Below are positions 13,901-26,790 of a stretch of DNA of 64,000 bases, piece after piece. The translations under genes and the position numbers were made by a program. This stretch comes from Opisthorchis felineus (taxonomy: Eukaryota > Platyhelminthes > Trematoda > Opisthorchiida > Opisthorchiidae), in assembly GCA_004794785.1 (NCBI GenBank), contig SJOL01007337.1:442013-506012 (forward strand). The letters are read 5' to 3'. The notes beneath the pieces were generated by a model. That model ran no database searches, was not told the origin of the DNA, and was given only the letters and a program-made list of their open reading frames with translations. The first letter of the stretch is position 1, and every line of letters starts with the position of its first letter.

Positions 13901-15010
13901 GCGCTAATAGGATGTTTTTACCGTTTTATGACTATCGGAAAAAAGTCGAAGATAGGCGAAAAACGTTATCCTTAGAATTATAGTTGGCATATTTTTTAAA
14001 GAATTTTTCACGCAGAAAAATATTCGGAGAACGTGTCAGCCAACGAGCACTCAAGAAACTACAATTTTATTACTGAATTGATACGGTTTTCTTGAAGCTA
14101 TTTTATTGAGATTCTCTGCGGAGATTCGTCTTGCCAACTATAGTAAAGTGATTTGACAAATTTTGAGGGTGAAAAGCTCAAACATACGGCAAACCTCCCA
14201 GGGCTCAGAATCAGAATGTCAATAGGAATTAGGGCCCAACAAAACACGGTCTAGTAAATAAGGACTCACAATGAATCTGATTCTCTGTGTTCATGACGGT
14301 TACATCCACTACTAATAAGCCGATCACTCCAGTTCATACTAGAAGGAGTAGGGTCTAGAAGCTTGGTTGTATTACAATCAACAAAATATGAAGGCGGGAC
14401 CACTGTTAATTATTAATCACCGTACACGCATTTTCTTCCGGCCAGCGTTTCTGCTGATCACATCAAGGCCTGTATGTGTGGCTGATCATTATCTTTACCA
14501 AGTTGACCGTCCCTATAGGATAATGAATAGCAAACCTGAGAAGAGAAATTGCTCGTATACTTTTGGAAAAGTGGTAATGAACTGAGTATCAAGAAGTTCT
14601 GCTGCACTTAACAAGCTTCCTTTATACTCGGGCTAGAAACCTTGCAATTTTAGATACAGTTCTGCTGCAGGAAACAAATAAGTGAGACCGGAATTCGAGT
14701 GCGCCGACTTCATGGGGTGACAGTTGCTGGCCATTAAGATTGAAGTTCCTTTGAAATATCTAAAATCAGCACTTCAGCAGTAGAATGTGGGGTGAACTTT
14801 TGGTAGATTGTACTGCATGCCAGTTCAGAATCACAGACGGTTTGGGAATATGTAAAGTGAATTTTACTTTAGTAATCTCTACTAGTAGGTCATTCAAAAC
14901 GAAACTGCCTTCAAAGTAGAGTAAAGGGTTTGAGCTTGTTGGGCCGTAGGCAGGCAGTTAATATCTTCGCGGCGAGTTGGATATTATTTAATTTATTTGC
15001 ATTTTCTCAG
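10905..15010. other. Intergenic DNA, no gene recognised
   Basis: Contains a short GGATAA/GAATAA tandem tract (about 11617-11652). A 120-codon frame at 12916-13278 has no recognisable motif. Confidence 0.45.
11617..11652 (+). repeat. GGATAA/GAATAA hexamer tract
   Basis: Repeats of ataagg, ataaga and gaataa in loose register, about six units. Confidence 0.75.
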
Positions 15011-15011
15011 G

Positions 15012-15171
15012 GAGACCAAGCTGTCTGTTATGTGGAACCTGATATGGCAGGGAACAATGTTGTTTATACTCACCACTCGATATGCACTGATGGCCCAGAA
15101 TTCATTGGGGTTAGCAAAGGAATACTGCCATGTGCTGCATCTGTTTGCATAGATCTATACCGAACCTGATG
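15012..15171 (+). other. Exon-like segment with acceptor and donor signals
   Basis: A strong acceptor (tatttgcattttctcag) ends at about 15011 and a donor-like GTAAGC follows at about 15171. The enclosed DNA is open in two frames for most of its length. One reads GDQAVCYVEPDMAGNN ... CIDLYRT and stops two bases before the donor; the other reads LSVMWNLIWQGTMLFIL and stops about 20 bases before it. Because both frames close before the donor, it is not a clean internal coding exon. It may be a terminal exon, a decayed exon or coincidence. No family recognised. Confidence 0.18.
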
Positions 15172-15174
15172 TAA

Positions 15175-18100
15175 GCAAAATTTAATGTGTGTGCCAAACA
15201 TTCTAGACTCTAAAAATTGCTCTTTGTTTATGGAAAAGTGAAAAAACAAGTATAAGCTGTGTCTTAAGTAGTGTTGGATACTGGTGATTGTAGTGAGCCG
15301 AGTAACTCACTCGAAATCTTGTCGCCTAACAAACTTCAAGGTTGCATTGATAAGCAAAATGCTGCTGAGCAACTTAAAGCAGTCCGGATAAAAATTAAAA
15401 AATCAGTGGAAGCAAACGATTCGGTTTCTGTGATGCCAGTCAGATGAATTGCAGAAATTTTCCACATAGTTTGCTTCCACTACTGGACAGTGTAATAGAA
15501 ATGTCAACGTATGGCAGCACGTCTTACAACAGTTCTTATGAAATGGACAGAAGGGATACAATCATCAATCAATCATCTTGCTGCGGCTCTCGAAAACAAT
15601 GGCGAATTTTCCGAATTTGTAGGCTATATACCTTCAAAAGGAGTTTCCGGTTAAGTTGTGATTGCAGCGGACAATATTATGACAATTTTGCGGTAAAATC
15701 TATCTGCATCGGTTAAATGAGATAATTAGTCGGTTTGACTGAGAAGAAAATGTTGTCTGAGTCCAACTGGATATAGAAAAATTCAATATGGGAGGAACTT
15801 CCTCGTACCAATGGATGACTAACTGTCCGAAAAACGGGAGATGCAGGATTGCGTTGCAATCAGATAATTTTGCTTAAACTAAATGAAGCGCAACTTCAAA
15901 ACGCTGTAAACCACAGCTTGTCTTAATAATCCGTTTTGCTCAAATGTTTGAAAGACAAATGGAAAAATTAACATCGCAATGTTTTTTTTACAGAAAATGT
16001 GTCTGAACTGCAATAGAATCATTCTTTTTACTTCTGAGCATTTCTGATTAGACCCCGATTAGTCAAACACAAATTGACCCACGACAAAATATCTATTTTA
16101 CAATCTGCTGGCGGCGAATGTGCGACATTTTGCTGGCGTAATCAATGCATTTTACTGGTAATTATTGGTTATAGATTTTTGGTAATTAATTGTAAGAAAA
16201 AAAGAGCGCTGAGTTCTTTTCCGACTGATTTTATCGTGCAAACGTTTCTTAATTCCATTAGTGGCTGCACAAAAGTGAACTGTCTCATTCGGTTAGGGCG
16301 TGCCTACATTAAATTATAAAAAACATTTTCATCAAGTATCGTAAAACCTATTGGTCTAATTCTACAAAAAAAATGACAAGCTGTGAAACCTGGAACTGAA
16401 GGAAGATATCTTGGGTTGATGCCTACTTTATCACCTGCCTTTCACAAACGCATCCGTTGAAGATACTTTATTCAAGACAGGGCAGTTTATACCTTGACTT
16501 ATGAATGTATGCCTGTTGAAACTAAACACACTAGACAAAGTCAACTGTCGGCATTCAAGCAAAAGTTTAAAATCTGAGAAAAACACAGGTGGACAATTTT
16601 TATTAGTTAAGAAAACTTCAGCTTTTTTGCATGGCACAAATGCCATCAGATGTCATTTATGTCCTCATCTGGTGAGCATTCGACGCGGGCACAATAAGCA
16701 CGAAATATCAAATTTTGATGGTATTTCCCTGATATGCTACTGTCTGCCCCAAATACGAATTTCAAACTGATGAGTTCGGTGAAGTTATGAATCCCACGAT
16801 ATTCAGTAGGATAAAATTCCCCGTCAACACAATGGGTGTTTACTGTTTGGAGGCATTCTGACCGTCCCATTTTTATGTAGCTACATAAGTGCACAATGCT
16901 TCAAGCGGCGGCTACAGGCTAGATAATTTACATCAGCCCGCAAGGGTTTGTCTCTCTGGGTTGATTGAGATATTGGTGCGGCTGGTCAACAATGAAGCAG
17001 CAAAGAAGTTGAACTGCAAGTAAACAGTGGGAGCCGCTCAGACGCTAGCATATCATTGTAACGCGATTGGAAACTTAGGCTTCCTGTGCAGTGTATGGCC
17101 ACGGGGTTAAACCGTCTATTGGGGAGGGATCCCTTTTGTGACCCATCAAGCCAATCAAGTCCATCCAACGTAAAAAATCGACGAAATTTTAATTGAACAT
17201 CATCTTTAGGGGATTCACTCGATTATGTCGAGGCTGACACGGGCAAATCCAATTAAAGCTTTCTGTACTTGCTAATGACGCCGTAGTTTCAGCTACTGCA
17301 CAAGACGCAAAAAATGTCAACTAACTCTCGGTAAATTGCATGCAGTGCTAGGTAATTACCATCTGTGGGTCGGGATTAACTGTTTCCAATAGTTTTTGTT
17401 ATTGGTGCGTGCCCCTGGTAGGTTGCGTCCGGTGAAACTGTGGGTGCCTTACGGTATGATATTTTTATGGAACCGGGATCCCTGTGTTTTCGGATCAAAA
17501 CCCCACTAGGTTATCAAGAGGCTTTGCCAGTCGTGTTGCACTGCGACTACAATTGCTGAATCAATTTTTAGGATTGCAATCATTCACACGTCCAGTGGGA
17601 AAAGTCCTGATAGTTGTTTAGCAGTTTTCGGCCTTTTAATGCCTAATTTTACTCTCCATTGTGTAAACGTCACTTATGATGACACACAAGATAACACAAC
17701 ACGTTATTTAGTCTGGTACAAACGCACAAACAGATGCATACCACACGGGTGCACACGGACAGAGTGAAAATCTCTTATGGAAAATCCGTCACTGCTGATG
17801 GAAAACTTGAGTACCGAAGCATTCCTTATTTCCTCCCATCTCTGGCCATAACTTGTGGTCCGATGTTAGCTTTGTGAAACATTTTACTCCCAGTCTGCTT
17901 GTTTATGGCATTTTAATTTCCAGGCTAGGGGGGCACGTAAATAGTCTAACTATCAACACATGCTCAAACGACAGAAATTGTCTGGTGCCTATTCCCAGAT
18001 ATCATGAAGGCTTCAAAGCTTAGTCGCCTTGTTATTAAAGTTTACATTGCTTCTCTCAAGTAAAATTGAGTGCTGAATGACTTAGGAATATATTTAAGGT

Positions 18101-18450
18101 TCTAACATAAAAAGGTATCTTGATAAAACAAACGTGGCCAGATTATTCACCGGAGATGCTGGAAGAATCTCTCTTCAAATCCTTCCGAACCACCACACTA
18201 CTTTCGAATGAATTTTTCTAATTTGGTGATCGCTATTCCCAATACTTTGTCACTTTATACAAAATTACGTTGGTTTTGAATAAAAGAGTTTTGTTTACGT
18301 AAAACTAAAAAAAATGCTTCAGCGAAACATTCCTCAATATCTTTGTTTTTTCCCCCAAGACCGATGCACCACGATGTGTTTTTACTCAGGAGGTGTTAGG
18401 AAAGATAATACGTCTATTGTCTTTATTCTGACGGACTCAAGGTTTCTAAA
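15175..18450. other. Intergenic DNA, no gene recognised
   Basis: Frames up to 90 codons. A 58-codon frame starting at 15271 reads VLDTGD, superficially like an aspartic-protease motif, but has nothing else to support it. AT-rich throughout. Confidence 0.4.
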
Positions 18451-18454
18451 TGAT

Positions 18455-18545
18455 CTACAGCTATCCCTGACCGCTTTCGTCTTTTTTCGACTTTATCAGT
18501 TAGGTGTGGACGTTGAGTTTCCATCAACCTTATGTTTTAAATAGA
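18455..18545 (-). repeat. Dispersed repeat with hammerhead-like core (copy A)
   Basis: It aligns with copy C without gaps from the core outward, with identical runs atcag, taggtg, gagtttcc and tcaacctt (31 of the last 41 positions). On the minus strand the core reads CTGATAAA (18499-18492), a segment with GTC/GAC pairing, then GAAAG (18478-18474). G8 is A, but G12, which is lost in copy C, is kept. With copy B it forms a direct tandem of period about 262. Confidence 0.55.
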
Positions 18546-18599
18546 CAAACAACTCTGATGTGCGATAATAAAAGGCTCAGAGGAATCTTCAGCCCATGA

Positions 18600-18795
18600 T
18601 GTTGTTCTGCTGAATGTGCTGCACAAAGGCTGCCTCATGTTTTAGTGGTCAAAACGTTCCAGATAGCGCGGTATATAACCCTGCCATAGGTCACTACTCA
18701 TTAGGTTAACGACAACGTTTTGAAACCAGTGAATGGGTTCATTACTCTTGAGGCTCTTCAGGCAGACGTATTTGCCAGTCTCCGGCGTTATGCTC
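18600..18795 (-). repeat. Dispersed repeat with decayed hammerhead-like core (copy B)
   Basis: It shares with copy C at 26.8 kb the flank aatgtgctgcac and ctgcctcatgtttta, then the same layout to the core about 145-149 bases further on. On the minus strand the core reads CTGAAGAG (18761-18754), a stem II segment, and GAACC (18740-18736), a damaged version of CTGATGAG ... GAAAC. It lies 262 bases from the core of copy A in the same orientation. A partner inverted arm like that of copy C is not evident. Confidence 0.55.
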
Positions 18796-18901
18796 GGCTG
18801 AGAAACGTGAATGACAGAAACATCAAAGTGTCTTGTTAAAAACAAATTTACGTCTGGCGCTGTCTAGAAAATGCCATCAGTTAGTGCTATCAATTATTTA
18901 G

Positions 18902-19200
18902 TGAACCAACAACAACATCATTACTATCATCGACGGCACTGGTGCACTGTTGCTCAGTAAGCACAACTTATTTGAAAAAAAAGAACAAAATTGGACTCAG
19001 GGGGATTTGGCGCTAGTCTACCACAATCATTCAGAGGAGCCTACATCTTCAAAAACTCATACAACGTGGTCAAATACTGTAAAAAGAACACTTGACATTG
19101 ACTACCAGCCATATAAATCCATGCACACGTAGAGTCCCGCAAACCGCCTACTAGAAGACAAGTCGGATCGACAGTACCCAGACCTTTCGTAGTCATCCCC
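18902..19200 (+). pseudogene. Ty3/gypsy integrase C-terminal fragment (relic)
   Basis: A plus-strand stretch reads NQQQHHYYHRRH in one frame. In the next frame come NWTQGDLALVYHN, SSKTHTTWS and DIDYQ, and after a stop SPANRLLED. These align in order with the integrase tail of gypsy elements: Q-x-HYYDRRVHG, then GDLVWLYxP, SxKLHxxWSGPY, DVxYxI, and VHxNRLKP. It is short, frame-shifted and stopped, and the rest of the element was not found. The first segment could be only a CAA-rich run, so confidence rests on the GDLALVY-to-DIDYQ part. Confidence 0.5.
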
Positions 19201-19209
19201 ACACGACAG

Positions 19210-20480
19210 GTAAACGGTTAACCACACCTCTGTTTGCGCTACTCTGGAATGGGTACAGAAACCTGCACTTTATTGGTAAATGATGATTACGCACGCGCAG
19301 TACATGTCAAAAATACCACAGCTTTGGGTGCTGGACACATTCTTTGATTATCGTCCTTACTGCATACCTCAACACTCGTTTTCTAATATTCTTTTTGCAG
19401 TTTTGCTGGCACCAGCCAACTCGATCTAATGGTTCTGAGAAAACGGCTATCGGAGACCTGGAGACCTTTCACTTCTGCTGCTCACAGAGGACACGTCGAA
19501 TAATTACACTACAAAACATACATAGATCCCTTGAGACTCAGGGCTATCGACAGTTCGCTTTTATTTGTTCAGCCATCAACTTTACATCACAATGAGGAAC
19601 ACATAGCAATAAAGCAGTGGGACGGAGCCAATCACATAGTAGGCTAATCAGATCCTGTCCTTAATTTCAAGGCAAGCTGATAACTTGTTTCTGTGTCTTT
19701 AGTATCACAAGCTGGTTCAGTATTGATTGAGCAACATGGCCTCACTGAAAGCTAACAATTCCGATTTGACATTTCGCAGTAAAATTCTGAACACTTTGTT
19801 GGGGTGAACTCTGCGTCCACTGGACAGAATGTGTTTGGCGATCGATGAGGCAGGTCGTCGGGTTTCAGCTTGCAGCCTGAGTTAGTCAGTTGACTCGGTT
19901 AACAAGGCAAATGTTCTGAGACACGACCTCATAAGCTTCTACCTGCTCTGCTAATGCATGTGTCCCCGCAACCGCACGTGAACTGGTAAACAAAGTTTGA
20001 GGCAGGGGGACTGGATACAATACGCCTCAGAGATTGCCTTGTCCCTTTGATGGGTGCGGGATAAACTAAATGGCTGGGTGCGTACGACCGTAAGAACACT
20101 TAAACGTGCCATCAGGCGACTAATCAATCGACCGATGGAGCGCAACTTGAGACCCGAAAACCTGCTCATCGATCGTCAAATTCATTCTGCCCACTGTTAG
20201 GACTTCATTTACTTTGAATGAATAGGCTACAGTTATTTTTATCTTACCACTATACAGGATCTAGCTCAGATCAAAAATGAAATTGTGAAACATTCAAAAG
20301 AAGGTAGTTTTTAACGCTTGTTTTTGCGCAACCAGAAAGTTTTATTAGCGTGAAAGTTTCATCTCGCAAAAGAATTTAAATCTCAAACTTATTCTCCGAA
20401 GAGTGCTTGTAATCAGAAAGTCGCAACGTCTCTTCAATGAAAGTTTCTTATAAGGAGGATTTGCTTTACCTTAATTTGCA
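19210..20480. other. Intergenic DNA, no gene recognised
   Basis: A good splice-acceptor-like tract (ttctttttgcag) ends at 19401, followed by an open frame of about 64 codons to 19595 that matches nothing known to me. No other structure. Confidence 0.4.
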
Positions 20481-20485
20481 TCTTC

Positions 20486-20977
20486 CTAATTCACCCATTT
20501 AATATTCTCTTCTGCACCACCAGCGTACCCACATAAATTGAAACTAGAGTGTTGGTCAAACGAAATGCCTAGTTGGTCAAAGATTTGATAAGCTTTCTTC
20601 CTTGGATCATCCGGACGATCACAGTCTATAAAGCCACTTTTAGCCGAAACGGCAGCATTCGTTTTGCCTTGCAAATTGAAGCTTGGAAAGCGGAAAAACT
20701 TGATGCGCATATGTTTAGAAAACCTCATGCTGGTTGCTGCTTGTGTTTTGAGTCGCTGCTCCCTCTGAACATGAGGCAGCCGAATTGCAACGTCTAGCAA
20801 AACATTCAGAACAAAAATATCTCTGTTCGATATTGTCTGACAAGGTAGTATATGTCTCACAAGTTTTGTAGGCCACGTCCTTGGATGACCATCATGAAGG
20901 ACAGTGAAGACGGATGTTTTTCTTAATACCGTAGTCCGTCTACCACAGCCATATGGCGTGTCTTTTCGTTCACACAT
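20486..20977 (-). CDS. Uncharacterised 163-codon open frame, possible exon or pseudogene
   Basis: This is the longest frame after HCN. It begins with ATG at 20977 (no good initiation context, T at -3) and ends at TAG near 20486. The composition is ordinary protein-like, with no signal peptide or transmembrane segment, and segments such as FVLNVLLDVAIRLPHVQREQRL and FIDCDRPDDPRKKAYQIFDQLG give no family match. GC in parts is a little above the surroundings. By my estimate a frame this long arises by chance about once in five windows of this kind, so it may or may not be real. Confidence 0.2.
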   Translation of the reverse strand: MCERKDTPYGCGRRTTVLRKTSVFTVLHDGHPRTWPTKLVRHILPCQTISNRDIFVLNVLLDVAIRLPHVQREQRLKTQAATSMRFSKHMRIKFFRFPSFNLQGKTNAAVSAKSGFIDCDRPDDPRKKAYQIFDQLGISFDQHSSFNLCGYAGGAEENIKWVN

Positions 20978-20979
20978 GC

Positions 20980-23900
20980 AGTTAGCAAATGCGCGTTTTC
21001 CTGAACGTGTGTGAAATATCCAAACCGGTTAACTTAGTGCTCTCAATCCTTGCACAGTGAGGTTATCCGTCTATATCTCCACATGTTATCCGATGACTCA
21101 AGCTGGTCTGCCATTTTAACCAACATACGGAGGGACCAAGGAGTTGAACGTGGCTAGACAACATCCGGTTTTGCAGAAGCCACAGTTTACGTGGGTACTC
21201 TCTCTTCTGTTTCATTTTAAGGATGGTTGTGGCCAAAATTACCGCCATTTTTGTTGTCCCCCGAGGTTTTGTATTTTGCCCACTGACATATGCTAGTGTT
21301 GGCGGAACTAACCACTTCGAGAGGTGATTACCCCTGAACTGGAGCGGAACACCTCAGGAAGAACTAGACAGTATTAATATTACACCGGGTTAGTGTTTAG
21401 CCGTATCTAAAATAAACCACTACGAATATATGTGTTTCATTCAATGGTAATTCGATTACGAGTGGCTAACCTTATGGTGAAGGAAGACGATTCGCGCATA
21501 CATGATACTCCTATCCACACTACTGAGAATGCCAGCAGATAAGTTTGTACAGTTTTGACTCTCAGATTTGTTTTCGCACAGTTATGTGTTGTAGTGAAAA
21601 AAATTCAGGGAGAGCTGTTGTGCGCATACCCAACGATATTCCCTCAGACGTGTTTGCATGTTAATTGGTCGGTATAAACTAAAAGTTCACCGTTTCTGTT
21701 GCCCTATAAAGTCAATTGCGAGATAAAACAACCAATACTTGAAAATTAGCTCAGTGAAATTTCATTAACAGCTTTCTGTTGGTTTATGTCGAAGCCAAGG
21801 ACAGAACTGCAGCACTGTAACAACAAGTTGTAACGTTAAATGAGGGAACCCGAGTTAATTTCACATCTGAGAAGTCTGATTTTATAGACAGGGAAGGAAT
21901 GGAGATGTCAGTACAAACAAGCAAGGAATGATGTAGACTCTGTAGCTCAGGTAGACAGACACGTGTCTGTGAATTGTGAGATTACACTGGTTAGGGGGGA
22001 TAGTGTCCAATCATTTTTTCAAGTCTGAGATCGTGCCAAGTGATGCAAACCCTTCGAGAAACGATACGTGGAACTGCCACGGAATTAAGGGAACTGTTCT
22101 ATGCTAATCCTGGTTGCATAACATAGTCTGGCCGTTAAAATTGATAAGGGTGCCCGGGAAGAAACTAAAGTTTGCAAAGCTTAGCTAAACGTCCAGCGCA
22201 GAGTGAAATGGTGGGTACAAAAAACCTCTACACTGATGGGAGCCCTTTTGTACTCAATGACGCAACAGTGACGCAACGACGTGCGATCAAATAGCTTGAG
22301 CCAAAAATAGAGAAGAGTAAACAGAGTTACGTTCTTTAAAGGAGGATATTTTTCATTCGTGACTACTTACTCTCGATTTACTGTTCGAAGTAATATCTAA
22401 CTTGACACAATGCAAAATAATATGCGAGAAAACGAAGGGAGCATTCCATCTCTCTTCGCGACGCATTGTGACCTGTTCCTTTCAAGTATGAAGTGTAAAC
22501 TACGGAAGCTGTTTTTTGGTGTTCTAACAATCAAAAAAGAATTTGCATTAGGCTTAACTTCATGAGGTTTGGGCAGAACGTCAGATTTAATTTTTAACAA
22601 AGAGTACAGAGCCCGTGTTGTATCAGATCTCCGAATTAGCTACAAAGCACACAGAGTATGCAACTAAATCAGGGTGTGCGGATAGTCTGGTGTTGTAAGG
22701 CCTCCGCTTAATGTCTGTACAATTTTAATAAGAGAAAAAAGTGATGCAATTCTGTTTCTTTTACTACGAACCCGATGTCCCTTTTGCATTTTATTTGGGC
22801 TGTCTCTCGAGCTGCCAAAGTTTTGCACTATTTTCATTACGGTCTGGTTAATTGTGGTGCGAAATATAAGTTAATGGCATAGTTGAAGTAGATCCGCTGG
22901 AGACAAAAAGGAAACGCCATGAATAGGAAAAAGAGCTGTAGATGCACCCCCCCTGGATGACTATGAAACAGAGTTAGGTTACTTCTGAAACACTTCCATG
23001 AGTTCTGCAACACACATCCACAATTATAAACTCCAATCTAGCAAAATCGCCAAAATGAAGCGCGCCAGAGTTACATGAAATTTTCTTAGCCATGCAGGTG
23101 TGAGAATAGTAAACTTACCGATCATGTTTACCACAAATAAATGAGCTTGATACCCAAGGTAGCTTCTGTTGAAGGTCGTATTGTAAACTTTTGCTTTGAT
23201 CCTGCAAGCGAAGGTGAGCTACACCCTAAGATCTAGACAGTTATTATCAGTAGAATGCAGCTTGTGAGTGCTTATCCAACACTACAAAGAGGACTTAGAA
23301 CACTCCAGCTCTCGACTGTAGGTGTAGAACAGCAGGGAAATAAACGCAAACCAAGCCAGGATTTAACATCAATCATCGTCTATTGGCCGCGCTTGAGACA
23401 TTTAATCCAGTGGGGTCAAACTTCTTGACTGATGATTTTTTGAAGCTTTTATCCTGTCGGGGAAGCCAACCTATGCTGACTAGTCGAGAAGCAGCGTATA
23501 GCTGTTTTTTCTTCGTTGGGAATCATCAGGAGTGCACCTATTTTGAAACTCTGGGAGTGTACATCCGATGACCTCCCGGCCTGTGGTTGAACACCTAACT
23601 GTTTGGCTAGGAGTGGTTGATTAGCGGTGTGATTAGCTCTCACTCAGACACGTATGACACCTTTCATCCTTCAGGCAGAGAAACGACATCACTTGATCAT
23701 TTACTGACTTCTCGTCTGGAAGTTTCACTCACCTTGTGAAGTTCTTCTTCTTCTGAGCCACTTATCAACCAGCGTTGATGTGAGCAGGTTTATTCATTTT
23801 CGACAGAGATTTCGTCCTATTAGTAAAGGCAAATATGATTTATGGTCCAGTTTAGTTACAAGTTGTGGGTTACCCGTGCTTTAGGCTGGTAAACATAGTT

Positions 23901-26785
23901 CAACTGGTCTACGTTCTTCCAAGGTTGGTCGGATCGTACGCCAAAAGGTTGAGTATTCTCTTCGTTATTTCTCCTATTGACGATAGCATATCTTCACGGG
24001 TACCTATGTCTGACACTGACGGGAACCTTTTTATTCTGATACGATATTATCACCTACTGATTCTGATAAGTGTACAGGCAATCGAGCCAGCCATTTATAC
24101 CAGTAAACCAAATAGAATTTGTGGAGTCAACACGACTTAATAAGATGCACTCAAAAAGCCGTCTCGAGTGAATATATTGAGTTAAATTTTGTTAGTATTG
24201 CGTCTAATACGCTGCAGCCATAAAGTTAGTGGGTATTTCGAACTCAGTAACTAATAATTTGGTCTGTGGAATCCAAAAGTCAAAATCATCGGCTGAAAGC
24301 GGCATGTTTTCTTCTTTTATGAACGACAAGGCGATGGGTTTACAGGGTATCATTCCGTAAAAATGAAGAATGTATTCTCTGAGCAGTGACGCAATTTGGA
24401 AATTTCACCATTTCATTCTGCAGGTGAAGTCAGCCTGTGCCTAATGGACGGAAAGCCCTGCAAAAATGTGTCGCCTTTGTTGGGAACTGCTAGCAGTGCG
24501 ATCTGACGACTTCCTAAGGAATTGCTAACCTATGACCTTTTAGCTAGTAACCCAGCAAGTTGCCTAATCGGTTGACTAATCGGTAGGGGGATTAACCCGT
24601 ACTTTGACAGAATACAGAAACAACTGTCTTTTAATGGTATCGGGCCGAGGGCTGCGGATTCGAATATGCATGGAGGTTCGTCAGATGTACCCTGTCGAAG
24701 ATTCCTACCAAGAACGAAACCACTGTACAGTGCACGTCGACCTTCTAGCAGATATTAACTTTAATTTCAGCTGAAACCAAGCTGTCAGAGGATTCTGACA
24801 GTTAGTTCAACTTGATAGCCGATCACCAGACATACGGTGTGTAATCTGTCAAATGTCTCGTTCTAACAAGAACATCATGACTCTTAACTATGGAGTGCAT
24901 TATTACAACATCAGATCGATGTTGCTCTCCTTGCAACAAATCTTCACGGTTTGAAACCAGCCTGTCTGACGTGTTGTACAAAGAGGCGAGAGTGATTACT
25001 GTCTTAGCCTCGCCTTAAGCCGGTCGTCGAGTGCCATTCTAGACAAACATGACCTGGAAAAAATGTTCTTTTTCATCTGGAAAAGCGTATGAAAAATAGT
25101 GACTAATGTGAAGAATTTCCGAGGTCGGCCCCACAACACTCGAAACCTTAACAAGTTGTTTCGGGTTGAGCGGATTTCCAAAGTGTAATGCGGTGTTAAA
25201 GTTGATCAGCAAGGAAGCTTGTGTTAGCCACTCTCTTAAAAAGTGGACAATTCTCCAATACGTATGGTTACATATCCATCGACTGCTGGTAATTAGTGAA
25301 ACTAGCTACAACGTGAGTGTGAAAGCTACACCAGCCTAACGTTTTGTTAACAGAGTTGAAGTTGTAACGGCCTTTCCGAATATCCGACGCACACCATTAA
25401 ACCCACTACAACACCTACCACTACAAGGTGATCTTAAAGAGCTCGTTCTTTCTTTAAATAGAAACGTTAATAAAATGGCGTTTTTATCCATTAAGTACGT
25501 ATACATTCGTTTATGGATAAAAATCCTTGGGAAGCGTTAACTAGTTTGTGCCCTGGAAACAAACAGATTAAACAAGATGTTTCAAATCATACAGCGTAAC
25601 ATGAACAGTCATTCCGAAATAGTATTTCCACTGTCCACAAGGGAATAGTGGAACAAATAGCGCTGGAATTTACTTCAAAACAATAATGTACGTGCGGTTT
25701 TCACACGCATGTCTGACACTGAGTGCTGCTGCGGTTCACCTTTGCTTTTGAGAGTCTGCGGGTGTTTATTTTGATGCAAACCAAAGGAATATGTGCATGA
25801 AAGCAAGAAGCGTTTAAGGCCGAAATCGTTGTTCCAACTGAACTGGAAAAACTATCTTGTTATTATTTGCAAGTTGGTAGATTCCGTTCCTTCCTTCCCT
25901 ACAAACTTTGTATCTGCGCAAACATTGTATTGACAAACTTTTTCCCGACGCATTAAAAGTGGCTATCATAAGGACAGATTTTCCACAAACTTGCAAGACA
26001 GATATCAGTGAAAATTGTTTGCTGACTGCCCTTGTTGAAAGGGACGCGTCGCTTCACTTATGATGATTAGCTTCCCAAAAGTTTATTATTTTGCTGCCAC
26101 GTATCTGCTTCACGAAATGAGCACTGGAACTAATTTTTCAGCCCCCATGTTAAAATTCATTCCTCCAGGGCTCGTTTTGGCACTGACCCAGCACTTTTAA
26201 AGATGAGCGGACCCTTCACAAGCCGTTTTCGATTTGGCTTTTTTCCGGGTTCACCCCTTAGACTTGGCACCGAACCAATTTTCTACTTGACACCAAAGTT
26301 CGATTCCAAAGTAACCCAGCGTTAATGAGATCTCTCATGTGTGACAATATCCAGCTAAAATTGATACCAAAGTAAGAAATAAGTATGGTGGATGCATTTG
26401 CCAAATGAGCCCTAGGGAATATTCAAGAAGTATTGGGTTTTCAAGGTGTTTTCATCAAGAAACATGCTTCGATAAGTTGAATGTTTTTCCAACTGTGACA
26501 TGTAGCTTCCCCTGTGCAGTAAATTTCCGGTTGAACATTATTACAAATGAAAGCTTCCTTCAATAGTATATTCTGTTGACAACAACTTAGTTTGCAAGCT
26601 AGTGAACAAGTCCAGCAACCTGATCTCCTCTAAGAATACCTTCAGGCTTGGTAACTACAAGTATGTCCTCGTGCACGTAAAAAGTTGTTTTAAACAACGT
26701 ACTCCTTTGACAAATACACTCATTTGCAAATCGATCTGGTTTTCATGGGGGACTCCACTGGATCTCTTGTTTATGATATTCTTCA
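20980..26785. other. Intergenic DNA, no gene recognised
   Basis: Longest frame is 91 codons (23865-24140). About 30 bases just left of 26791 still align with the left flank of the repeat copy near 18.6 kb. Nothing else was recognised. Confidence 0.45.
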
Positions 26786-26790
26786 ACTAA

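Noticed and set aside
15271..15446. VLDTGD in an open 58-codon frame, like a retroviral-type aspartic protease site
   Set aside because: No hydrophobic follow-up (A-x-x-S-V-I) and no second motif; DTG alone is uninformative.
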